The notes: generated by a model from the sequence alone, not told the origin. Counted from the stretch's first letter, positions 1-5,770 are shown. The stretch: DNA of 5,770 bases from Fibrobacterota bacterium (GCA_030619215.1 JAUXBV010000261.1:1-5770), one strand, 5' to 3'. Numbers and translations are program-made.

Positions 1-601
1 TAATAACCGATAGAAAAATTCCCTTTATAATGTCCTCAACCTTCTTTCCCTGGCTTATCCTTTCCAATACCTCTGTTGCAGAAAAAACCGTACAGAAACT
101 GCCAAGCTCAACCATATCAGTTGATTTCTCAGCAAGACCGTTCATGTCTTTAAGAGGAATATCAAGGCGAAGCGACATCTCCTCAAGAAACGCACCGGTG
201 CCTGCGGCACACTTGCGGTTCATCTTGAAGCTTGTACGCATTCCATTGCTGTCAAGCTTTATGATCTTGTTATCCTGGCCACCGATATCAATAACCGTCA
301 ATGCTCTGGGAAAATAGTGGTAACAGCCTTTCGAGTGACAACCGATCTCCGTTTTGACGCCGTCAATATGAGAGATTCTTTTCCTCCCGTAACCGGTTGA
401 GATTATTCTGGAAATATCACTCTTTACAATATCAGCTTCCGCCAGGGCTTCCTTAAGGCACGCCTCAGCAGTAGCAGGAAAATCCGTACCGGACTTTGCA
501 ACTGCGTGACCAATAAGGTTTTTGTCCTCATTAATAACGGTGACTTTGGTTCTTGAAGCACCAACGTCAATGCCTGCAAATATTTTCTGTGATTTTTTCA
601 T
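1..601 (-). CDS. CoA-substrate-specific enzyme activase (BadF/BadG/BcrA/BcrD/HgdC ATPase family), 3' end outside window
   Basis: An ATP-hydrolysing, [4Fe-4S]-containing electron donor of the ASKHA fold. Family members deliver a low-potential electron to 2-hydroxyacyl-CoA dehydratases (HgdC) or form part of class I benzoyl-CoA reductases. I translated the frame by hand: 200 residues with no stop before the left edge. Visible are a phosphate-1 motif GIDVGASRTKV (10-20), STGYGRKR (68-75), the second phosphate motif VIDIGGQDNK (103-112), and MNRKCAAGTGAFLE (127-140). Cys131 and Cys170 (GSFCTVFSATEV) lie 39 apart, the spacing of the two cluster-binding cysteines of Acidaminococcus HgdC as I recall that sequence. 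HgdC has about 260 residues, so roughly 60 are missing. Arg129 stands where HgdC has Asp; Cys88 and Cys93 are extra. The start is ATG at 601-599; no good Shine-Dalgarno precedes it, and TTG at 607-605 is in frame. The partner dehydratase or reductase is not in the window, so the exact role is open. Confidence 0.9.
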   Translation of the reverse strand, partial: MKKSQKIFAGIDVGASRTKVTVINEDKNLIGHAVAKSGTDFPATAEACLKEALAEADIVKSDISRIISTGYGRKRISHIDGVKTEIGCHSKGCYHYFPRALTVIDIGGQDNKIIKLDSNGMRTSFKMNRKCAAGTGAFLEEMSLRLDIPLKDMNGLAEKSTDMVELGSFCTVFSATEVLERISQGKKVEDIIKGIFLSVI

Positions 602-670
602 TTGCAAATAGACATTTTAACAGGAAATTATTCTAATTTTCCAAGATATAACAACTTAGGATACATAAAT

Positions 671-690
671 AATATATAAGTCTATATATT
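671..690. repeat. AT-only inverted repeat in the leader of the activase gene
   Basis: Arms aatatata (671-678) and tatatatt (683-690) are exact inverse complements around a 4-base centre. The element lies between the proposed -10 box and the activase start. The stem is all A-T and weak as RNA, so it may only reflect base composition. No binding protein can be named. Confidence 0.4.
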
Positions 691-706
691 TAAGCCTTGC
701 ATATCA

Positions 707-736
707 AATATATCTTAAAGGCTGAAGAAAAGACAA
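707..736 (-). promoter_or_regulatory. Possible sigma-70-type promoter for the activase gene
   Basis: Reading the minus strand, TTGTCT (736-731) is followed after 18 bases by TATATT (712-707), which matches TATAAT at five of six positions. Transcription would begin near position 700, giving a leader of about 100 bases before the ATG at 601. The box lies in the only long gap of the window (602-844), where a separate promoter is plausible. In AT-rich DNA such matches also arise by chance. Confidence 0.3.
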
Positions 737-760
737 GTGAAAAGATGCTAAAATCTAATA

Positions 761-785
761 AATTATGGCAATTACGACCATAATT
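761..785. promoter_or_regulatory. Dyad between gcdA and the activase gene (possible operator or weak terminator)
   Basis: Perfect 8-base arms aattatgg (761-768) and ccataatt (778-785) flank a 9-base centre, 25 bases in all. It sits 24 bases upstream of the proposed -35 box of the activase gene and 60 bases downstream of the gcdA stop. As an RNA hairpin the stem has only two G-C pairs, and the following minus-strand bases (TATTAGATTTT) are a poor U tract, so an intrinsic terminator is doubtful. Spacing and symmetry suit a dimeric regulator. A separate 12-base palindrome, agataattatct, lies at 818-829. Confidence 0.35.
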
Positions 786-844
786 CCTAAGATTTGTCAG
801 AAATAACAGGCTAAATTAGATAATTATCTTGCAATAAAAGACAA

Positions 845-2578
845 TTAACCCTTAATTATTCTAGGCAACATCATCTGATGATGCGGGCAAATCGACTTTG
901 GATTCTGGTATACCGATCCTGCAAATGCGACAAGGTATTTGCGCATCATATCCATTGGTATCACTTCGTCAACCATACCCGTTTTTGCACAGTAAGCCGG
1001 CCTTGAGAAATCATTGTAGTCTTTGGCAATCTTGTTCATTTTGTCTATTACCGGCTCGATAGGCCGCCCTCCATCTTTCTCTTTAACAAGCCTTCGGGAG
1101 TACATGGCAACAGCAGCAGTCTCGCCATGCATAACATAAATCTCTGTTGCGGCAGTCCCTAGTGAAAAGGCGTTATGGTCGTTTGCAGTTGGTCCGCCCA
1201 TAATATAGTGCGCAGCTGCTGTTCCTTTTCTCAGTACGACAAGCATCATGGGAACGTCTGTGTGCTGGATTGAATAGATCAGGCTCTGGCCCAGGCCCAG
1301 AAGCTCTGCCTTTTCAGCAATATCGCCGACATCAATACCGCTCGTATCCTGAAACCAGGTAATAGGCACCCTGTCTCTTCCGCAAAGGGTAACAAATTCG
1401 TTCATTTTTATCAAACCTTCACGGTACAGCTTTCCCCCTATACCAGGGTAATCGGCATATTTGGGATAGTCCTTGCCAAGATACCCTTGTCGGTTGCCGA
1501 TTATTCCCACTAAAAACCCATCTACTTTTACCAGCCCGGTATATACCTCCGGCCCATACCCGGGACGAAACTCCATATGCTCACTGTTGTCTACAACACG
1601 CGCAAGGAGCTCCTCAAAATCATATATCTTCTTCTGCTCAATGGGTAGTAAACGGTAAAGGTCTTCAATCGAAAATTTGGGCTCTTTCGGCTCTGCAACG
1701 CGATGGAATTTCGGATTATAGGAAGGTGTTTCCTTCATATACTCTTTTAATCCATCCAGAACATCCTTTTCTTCTTCGTATACATATCTAAAAAAGCCGG
1801 TTTCATCATAATGTATCTTTACGGAGCCCGGAGGGTTTGCTTTAAAATGGCGCGTAACTTCAATAACCTCCTCAGCAGTTTCATTGTCAAAATAGCCTTT
1901 CGGTGACATACCACTGACAATGCCTGCACCGCCAACAGCAATGTTGCAGTTCTTATGGGCAAAGAGAACCGTGGGGCTTATGCCCTGGTATCCGCCACCC
2001 GCAGGGTTAGTGCCGTAGATACCGGCCAGTACCGGTATACCGAGCTGGTTCAGCTCAGCATGCCTGTAAAAGGTTGTCCCTGAGCCGCGTCGGTTTGCAT
2101 AAAATTTTTCCTGCTCATCCAGCTTTACTCCGCTGCAATTGACCAGCCATACAAGAGGCAAATGCAATCGTTTCGCTAAATCTGTTACTCTCAGGATGTT
2201 CTCGGACTGCCCGGGAATCCAGGCTCCGGCCAGGTACTTGTTGTCAAAGCCTATAACCACGGCCCACTTGCCTGAAATCCTTCCAATGCCGTCAATAACA
2301 TTCGTTGTACCTGTTTCATTCTGTGCAGGGTTGTAAATCGTATGCAGAGGACACCACGTATCCGGGTCAAGAATGTACTCAAGCCTCTGCCAGACAGTCA
2401 TCTGACCCCTTTTATTTATCTTCTCTGTTGGCAAGCCGACATTTTTTATCTTTTCAACATCCTCCTGAACCCCAGCTTCCACCTCTTTCATTTTCTTGAC
2501 ATTGTCTTCCGTCCTCTTGATCTGCCCCTCTTTTAATGCAGTGCCGAATTCTTTCATCTTTTCAAAATACGGTCTCAT
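845..2578 (-). CDS. gcdA: Glutaconyl-CoA decarboxylase alpha subunit (biotin-dependent acyl-CoA carboxyltransferase)
   Basis: Moves the carboxyl group of glutaconyl-CoA to the biotin of a carrier domain, leaving crotonyl-CoA. In the classical complex (GcdABCD) the carboxybiotin is then decarboxylated by a membrane Na+ pump; the alpha subunit itself is peripheral. The 577 residues are close to the 587 of Acidaminococcus fermentans GcdA and follow it along the whole length as I recall that sequence. Shared stretches include AGAWIPGQ (117-124), NCSGVKLDEQEK (147-158), ELNQLGIPV (175-183), GIYGTNPAGGGY (186-197), FQDTSGIDVG (409-418), AELLGLGQSLIYSIQ (424-438) and the ending ICPHHQMMLPR. Two crotonase-fold halves are evident: roughly 60-300 (oxyanion region AVGGAGI, 214-220) and 320-560 (KGTAAAHY, 451-458). 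The first 57 residues are charged and probably helical. These features set it apart from PccB, MmdA and AccD, which are shorter. The start is backed by AGGAG six bases upstream. It follows the dehydrogenase by 110 bases. No gcdB, gcdC or gcdD is in the window. Confidence 0.92.
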   Translation of the reverse strand: MRPYFEKMKEFGTALKEGQIKRTEDNVKKMKEVEAGVQEDVEKIKNVGLPTEKINKRGQMTVWQRLEYILDPDTWCPLHTIYNPAQNETGTTNVIDGIGRISGKWAVVIGFDNKYLAGAWIPGQSENILRVTDLAKRLHLPLVWLVNCSGVKLDEQEKFYANRRGSGTTFYRHAELNQLGIPVLAGIYGTNPAGGGYQGISPTVLFAHKNCNIAVGGAGIVSGMSPKGYFDNETAEEVIEVTRHFKANPPGSVKIHYDETGFFRYVYEEEKDVLDGLKEYMKETPSYNPKFHRVAEPKEPKFSIEDLYRLLPIEQKKIYDFEELLARVVDNSEHMEFRPGYGPEVYTGLVKVDGFLVGIIGNRQGYLGKDYPKYADYPGIGGKLYREGLIKMNEFVTLCGRDRVPITWFQDTSGIDVGDIAEKAELLGLGQSLIYSIQHTDVPMMLVVLRKGTAAAHYIMGGPTANDHNAFSLGTAATEIYVMHGETAAVAMYSRRLVKEKDGGRPIEPVIDKMNKIAKDYNDFSRPAYCAKTGMVDEVIPMDMMRKYLVAFAGSVYQNPKSICPHHQMMLPRIIKG

Positions 2579-2584
2579 TTCTCA

Positions 2585-2589
2585 CTCCT
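2585..2589 (-). promoter_or_regulatory. Ribosome binding site of gcdA
   Basis: Minus-strand AGGAG is followed by six bases and then the ATG at 2578. It fixes this start, which also matches the N-terminus of known GcdA proteins (M-x-x-YF near the start). Confidence 0.75.
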
Positions 2590-2616
2590 GATTAGTTTTT
2601 TCTCTTATTTACAAAT

Positions 2617-2640
2617 AACATTTCAAATTGGGGTAATGTT
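2617..2640. repeat. Short inverted repeat upstream of gcdA
   Basis: Arms aacatt (2617-2622) and aatgtt (2635-2640) surround a 12-base centre in the gap between the dehydrogenase gene and gcdA. It is short and AT-rich and may be chance. No convincing promoter was found in this gap. Confidence 0.25.
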
Positions 2641-2648
2641 TTTTGGGT

Positions 2649-2680
2649 ATTCCAATACTCCATCCCTCCAGTACTCCAAT
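2649..2680. repeat. Four-copy 8-base tandem repeat in the acd-gcdA gap
   Basis: On the plus strand the units are attccaat, actccatc, cctccagt and actccaat, all in register and sharing an xxTCCAxx core. On the minus strand the consensus reads ATTGGAGT. The array starts 9 bases downstream of the dehydrogenase stop codon in the direction of transcription and lies in transcribed but untranslated DNA. The copies are imperfect, so this looks like an old degenerate array. Its function is unknown. Confidence 0.65.
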
Positions 2681-2688
2681 CTGTATAA

Positions 2689-3852
2689 TTATCTATTCGC
2701 CTTCCTTATACCAAGCTGATCTAATGCGACAATCCACTTACAAATATTAGCAGAACCTTCAACAATTTGATACGCAGGCGCATCGCGATAATACCTTGCT
2801 ACCGAATACTCCGTGGAATATCCATATGCTCCAAGTATCTTCATTGCTACCTGAGATGCTTTAACTGCAACTTCTCCTGCAAGGTATTTAGCCATTGCCA
2901 CTTCCAGTGTATTTCCTAGTTGACCCTGGTCTTTCTGCCATGCAGCCTTATACACCATTAAACGCGCAGCTTCTATCTCGCATACTAATTGCGCTATCAA
3001 ATCCTGATTCATCTGGAACTCGCCAATAGGCTTACCAAATTGCTCTCTTTCACCGCAGTAAGTTGTTACTGCGTCAAGGCATGCCTGGGCTACACCAATA
3101 CCTCCTGCTGCTGCTGAAAGACGTGTCTGATTTAATGAGCCAAAAACAATCTTTGTCCCGTCACCGGGTTTTCCAAGAATATTCTCCTTCGGCACCTTAG
3201 TTTCCTCGAGAATGATCTCACCTGTTGGACATGAGCGTGTTCCTATTTTGTCAAGATCATTGGTAGTAATACCATTATAGGTCTTTGGCTCAATCACAAA
3301 TGCAGAGAGCTTTTTGCCTTTGCCTTCAACCTCGGTATAGGCGTAATAGATAAACACATCTGCTATGTTTGCATTTGATATCCATGTTTTGGTACCGTTG
3401 ACAAGCCAATGATCCCCTTTGTCAACGGCAATAGATTTCATTGCCATTACATCCGACCCTGCATTAGGCTCGGTAATTGCAAAACAACCTAAATATTCTG
3501 CGTTAACTAACTTTGAAATGTATTTCTTTTTTAGAGCATCACTTCCATATTTGAAAATTGTATATGCGCAGCCCAGGCACTGCATATTGATCTGAACCCT
3601 CAAAGATGAAGACGCACGGGCAATCTCTTCGGTACAGATCATGGCAGCAAGCCAGCCCATGTTGTTACCACCGTATTCCTCCGGGATAACCGTACCGAAA
3701 AAACCGAGCTCAGCCATCGGTTTTAGTGCTTCTTCCAAAGGAAAGTAGTGATTTTCATCCCACTCATCCGCAAAGGGAGCGATCTTCTCAGATGCAAACT
3801 CACGAACCATGTCACGTAACATTTTCAGCTCTTCACTTAATTCAAAATCCAT
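2689..3852 (-). CDS. acd: Glutaryl-CoA dehydrogenase, non-decarboxylating type (acyl-CoA dehydrogenase family)
   Basis: An FAD enzyme that oxidises glutaryl-CoA to glutaconyl-CoA and passes electrons to electron-transfer flavoprotein in the cytoplasm. The 387 residues are normal for the family. The N-terminal helical domain is about 1-120, the beta domain about 121-230 with FAITEPNAGSDVMA (124-137) and KTWISNA (155-161), and the C-terminal helical domain about 231-387 with REQFGKPIGEFQ (269-280) and the flavin-contacting GAYGYS (341-346). The catalytic base is Glu365 in YQIVEGSANI. Val364 comes just before it; decarboxylating glutaryl-CoA dehydrogenases (human, Pseudomonas) have Tyr there, and Tyr-to-Val is the published key change in the Desulfococcus multivorans enzyme. 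Arg85 in SSLRVQ is a candidate ligand for the distal carboxylate. The C-terminus RKANR also agrees with the D. multivorans protein as I remember it. Its neighbour gcdA uses the expected product. A general short-chain acyl-CoA dehydrogenase is the less likely alternative. No ETF genes are seen. Confidence 0.9.
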   Translation of the reverse strand: MDFELSEELKMLRDMVREFASEKIAPFADEWDENHYFPLEEALKPMAELGFFGTVIPEEYGGNNMGWLAAMICTEEIARASSSLRVQINMQCLGCAYTIFKYGSDALKKKYISKLVNAEYLGCFAITEPNAGSDVMAMKSIAVDKGDHWLVNGTKTWISNANIADVFIYYAYTEVEGKGKKLSAFVIEPKTYNGITTNDLDKIGTRSCPTGEIILEETKVPKENILGKPGDGTKIVFGSLNQTRLSAAAGGIGVAQACLDAVTTYCGEREQFGKPIGEFQMNQDLIAQLVCEIEAARLMVYKAAWQKDQGQLGNTLEVAMAKYLAGEVAVKASQVAMKILGAYGYSTEYSVARYYRDAPAYQIVEGSANICKWIVALDQLGIRKANR

Positions 3853-3858
3853 AATCCA

Positions 3859-3866
3859 ATCTCCTT
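3859..3866 (-). promoter_or_regulatory. Strong ribosome binding site of acd
   Basis: Minus-strand AAGGAGAT ends six bases before the ATG at 3852. This near-ideal Shine-Dalgarno decides the start and predicts efficient translation. Confidence 0.85.
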
Positions 3867-3871
3867 TTTTT

Positions 3872-3944
3872 CCAACGGGGAACTCAATTTCAGCTTATTG
3901 AACTAATTTTTCCTGAATTGTTATTTAAAAGAAATTTCCCCTGG
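3872..3944 (-). other. Possible folded mRNA leader between the OadA-like gene and acd
   Basis: In the minus-strand transcript CCAGGGGAA (3944-3936) can pair with TTCCCCGTTGG (3882-3872) through nine pairs with a 2-base bulge. Inside it CAATTCAG (3920-3913) can pair with CTGAAATTG (3893-3885) with one bulged base. The outer stem closes 5 bases upstream of the acd Shine-Dalgarno, leaving it exposed. A run of A, not U, follows, so it is not an intrinsic terminator. It might protect or mark a processed 5' end. The pairing was found by eye only; no known riboswitch is recognised. Confidence 0.3.
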
Positions 3945-3983
3945 ATTTATCGATATATCTGTTAATTGTGCGTATTAAATAAA

Positions 3984-5770
3984 TTAGCCGACAACATAAG
4001 CCAGAACATCACCTTCCGCTACCTGATCACCTTCCTTTATCAGTATCTCTGTAACTGTTCCGGTAACCGGCGAGGCAATATCCATCTCCATTTTCATGGC
4101 TTCGATAACAATCACCGCATCACCTTCATCTATCTTATCACCAACAGCGGCAACCAACTTGAATACTTTACCGGGCATCTCCGCTGTGACTTCATGCTTT
4201 TCTCCTGTTGGTTCTTCAACCGGTGCTTCTTCTTTTACTTCTTCCTTTACTTCCTCTTTTACCTCTTTTTTCTCGTCCTCTTTTTTCTCGTCCTCTTTTT
4301 CCTCCTCTTTCACCTCTTCCTTTACCTCCTCTTTAGTGGCAACTTCTGCAACTGCGGGCACTGCTTCTGTTTCGGTCTTACGAATACCAAGTTCCGCTTC
4401 ACCCTTAAAAAACTTGATGCCCTTCTCTTTACAGGTGGCTACAATAAAAATATTCTCTTCCGTTTCACTAAGGCCTTCATCTTTAAGCATCTTTTTAGCA
4501 GCTTCCGTGCCTTTATTCGGGTCTGCATCATTTAATTCAAGTACGGTTTTTTTTGTAGGCTCCAGCTTAAGCTGTTCCGAGGCCAGCTTTACAACATCAG
4601 GATTTGGCTCAACAGGGGTTCTTCCGAAATAGCCGAGTACCATCTTGCCATATCCCTCAGCAATTTTCTTCCACGGCCCGAACATCACATTATTAAACGC
4701 CTGCTGGAAGTAGAACTGTGACACCGGTGTTACGGAAGTGCCGAAACCGCCCTTTTCAACAACTTCACGCATCGCCTTTATTATTTCTGTATATTTTTCC
4801 ATAATATTATTATCTCTCAGCATCTGGGTGTTTGCGGTAAGCGCACCGCCAGGCATCGGGCTCCAGGGTATCAGAGGCTCCACCTGGACAGCTTCCGGCG
4901 GAATAAAATAGTCTTTCATACACTCTTTAAACACATCTTCCGCAACCCGCACTTTGTCAACATCAATGTCAAGATCAAATTCAGTACCTTTTAATGCATG
5001 CCACATTGTCAACACATCCGTCTGTGCAGTACCACCCGAGCATGGCGCAAGCGAAAGGTCGATTATATCTGCACCTGCATTCAGGGCAGCCATGTAGGCT
5101 GCAACGCCGATACCCGCTGTTTCGTGCGTGTGAAAATGGATAATCGTACCTTCAGGCACCATCTTCCGGGCCCGCTTTACCATCTCAAAAACTTTCGAGG
5201 GGACAGCAGTGCCGGATGCATCCTTAAAGCAGACCGAATCAAACGGCACACCCATATCCAGTATGCCTTTCAGTACGTTTTCATAATAATCCGCATCATG
5301 AGAACCGGTGCAACCGGGAGGCAGCTCCATTATCGTTATACACGGTTCATGTTTCAGTCCAGCCTCTACAATGCACTGTCCGCTGTATTTCAAATTGTTT
5401 ATATCATTAAGAGCGTCAAAATTCCGAATTGTAGTTACGCCGTGTTTTTTGAACAACTGTGCATGCAGCTTGATTATATCACTCGGTTGCGAATCAAGAC
5501 CCACGACGTTGACACCACGGGCAAGTGTCTGCAGATTTGCATCGGGGGCTGCTTTACGAAATGCATCCATCATGTCAAACGCATTTTCATTGCAATAGAA
5601 AAACAGCGACTGGAAACGGGCGCCACCACCCGATTCGAAATAATTAATACCAGCATCATAAGCAGCTTCTACCGCAGGAAGAAAGTCCCGCGTTAATACA
5701 CGCGCACCATAAACAGATTGGAATCCATCACGAAAAGCAGTGCACATGAATTTTATCTTTTTCTTTGCCA
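3984..5770 (-). CDS. Biotin-containing pyruvate/oxaloacetate-type carboxyltransferase (OadA / PycB / transcarboxylase-5S-like), start codon cut by the window edge
   Basis: Transfers a carboxyl group between a keto acid (pyruvate/oxaloacetate) and biotin carried on its own C-terminus. Residues are numbered from the internal Met at 5747. The frame stays open through eight further codons (GCA AAG AAA AAG ATA AAA TTC before that Met) and the last two bases are TG, so the true start is probably the ATG whose A lies outside; about 595 residues in full. The HMGL-like TIM barrel is about 1-285: Arg6-Asp7 and Gln10 (FRDGFQS), Arg77 (LARG), the carbamylation Lys175 (FKDASGT), and metal ligands His206 and His208 (HFHTHE). 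The conserved carboxylase domain is about 290-455, with Thr340 (SVTP) at the proton-relay position of pyruvate carboxylase. A Lys/Glu linker (470-512) leads to a biotinyl domain (515-587) with EAMKME, biotinyl Lys552 lying 35 residues from the end. Motifs diverge from RDAHQS and LLRGQN of typical members. PycB and OadA remain alternatives; biotin carboxylase and the Na+ pump are not seen. Confidence 0.88.
   Translation of the reverse strand, partial: AKKKIKFMCTAFRDGFQSVYGARVLTRDFLPAVEAAYDAGINYFESGGGARFQSLFFYCNENAFDMMDAFRKAAPDANLQTLARGVNVVGLDSQPSDIIKLHAQLFKKHGVTTIRNFDALNDINNLKYSGQCIVEAGLKHEPCITIMELPPGCTGSHDADYYENVLKGILDMGVPFDSVCFKDASGTAVPSKVFEMVKRARKMVPEGTIIHFHTHETAGIGVAAYMAALNAGADIIDLSLAPCSGGTAQTDVLTMWHALKGTEFDLDIDVDKVRVAEDVFKECMKDYFIPPEAVQVEPLIPWSPMPGGALTANTQMLRDNNIMEKYTEIIKAMREVVEKGGFGTSVTPVSQFYFQQAFNNVMFGPWKKIAEGYGKMVLGYFGRTPVEPNPDVVKLASEQLKLEPTKKTVLELNDADPNKGTEAAKKMLKDEGLSETEENIFIVATCKEKGIKFFKGEAELGIRKTETEAVPAVAEVATKEEVKEEVKEEEKEDEKKEDEKKEVKEEVKEEVKEEAPVEEPTGEKHEVTAEMPGKVFKLVAAVGDKIDEGDAVIVIEAMKMEMDIASPVTGTVTEILIKEGDQVAEGDVLAYVVG
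4212..4340 (-). other. Lys/Glu-rich flexible linker joining the carboxyltransferase and biotin domains
   Basis: Residues 470-512 of the OadA-like protein are almost only E, K, V and D, in repeats such as KEEVKEEV and EDEKK, ending in APVEEP. Biotin proteins of this family usually have Ala/Pro-rich linkers; here the swing arm is highly charged and may be helical. The matching plus strand is pyrimidine-rich, which creates long false reading frames there. Confidence 0.85.
4266..4295. repeat. Perfect 15-base tandem duplication inside the linker
   Basis: The unit ttttttctcgtcctc occurs twice back to back (4266-4280 and 4281-4295) and encodes EDEKK twice on the minus strand (residues 485-494). Its perfection, against the degenerate surroundings, points to a recent slippage event that keeps the frame. 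Copy number could vary between strains. Confidence 0.8.

Noticed and set aside
30..317. A plus-strand open frame at the left end
   Set aside because: It is a shadow of the activase gene, whose minus-strand frame contains all the family motifs.
761..785. Intrinsic terminator after gcdA
   Set aside because: The stem has only two G-C pairs and the following T tract is interrupted; kept only as a dyad.
1473..2536. Several plus-strand frames of 61-65 codons
   Set aside because: All lie inside gcdA on the opposite strand and have no family features.
845..2578. Propionyl-CoA or methylmalonyl-CoA carboxyltransferase (PccB/MmdA)
   Set aside because: The length, the charged N-terminal extension and the full-length match to GcdA, including its C-terminus, favour glutaconyl-CoA; PccB and MmdA are about 510-520 residues and differ in these stretches.
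2649..2680. CRISPR array
   Set aside because: The units are 8 bases and directly adjacent with no spacers, and no cas genes are present.
3966..4632. Two long plus-strand open frames, one Phe/Leu-rich and resembling membrane protein, one Ser/Phe-rich
   Set aside because: They are the antisense of the Lys/Glu linker and biotin domain; the pyrimidine-rich strand removes stops and yields low-complexity Phe/Ser. The minus frame has clear family motifs.
4998..5696. A 232-codon plus-strand open frame
   Set aside because: It is antisense to the conserved TIM barrel of the OadA-like gene and shows no recognisable domain.

Overview
The window carries four genes, all on the minus strand, so transcription runs from the right edge to the left. 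In that order they are: a biotin-bearing carboxyltransferase of the pyruvate/oxaloacetate type (right edge to 3984), a glutaryl-CoA dehydrogenase of the acyl-CoA dehydrogenase family (3852-2689), the carboxyltransferase (alpha) subunit of glutaconyl-CoA decarboxylase, GcdA (2578-845), and the N-terminal 200 residues of an ATP-dependent activase of the BadF/BadG/BcrA/BcrD/HgdC family (601 to the left edge). The right-hand gene lacks only the first base of its probable start codon; the left-hand gene runs off the window.

The shared theme is glutaconyl-CoA. The dehydrogenase has Val directly before its catalytic Glu. This is the mark of the non-decarboxylating enzyme known from Desulfococcus multivorans, which releases glutaconyl-CoA instead of crotonyl-CoA. 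GcdA would take the carboxyl group from glutaconyl-CoA and pass it to biotin, leaving crotonyl-CoA. The only biotin domain in the window sits at the C-terminus of the OadA/PycB/5S-like protein, behind a long Lys/Glu linker. No Na+-pumping beta subunit and no free-standing biotin carrier is seen. The gene set therefore resembles a Propionibacterium-type transcarboxylase (12S + 5S + 1.3S) with glutaconyl-CoA as carboxyl donor and pyruvate as acceptor. That reading is an inference and depends on what lies beyond both edges.

The activase fits 2-hydroxyglutaryl-CoA dehydratase, which also leads to glutaconyl-CoA, or a benzoyl-CoA reductase. It is set apart by a 243-base AT-rich gap with a possible promoter and a dyad, so it may start a separate unit.

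The contents suggest a strict anaerobe breaking down aromatic compounds, dicarboxylates or amino acids through glutaryl-CoA. A sulfate-reducing or syntrophic member of the Desulfobacterota is the best guess, from the resemblance of the dehydrogenase to the D. multivorans enzyme; taxonomy cannot be fixed from this window. The gaps between genes are short (110-243 bases) and AT-rich. They hold a four-copy 8-base tandem repeat, inverted repeats, and one possible folded leader just upstream of the dehydrogenase ribosome binding site.
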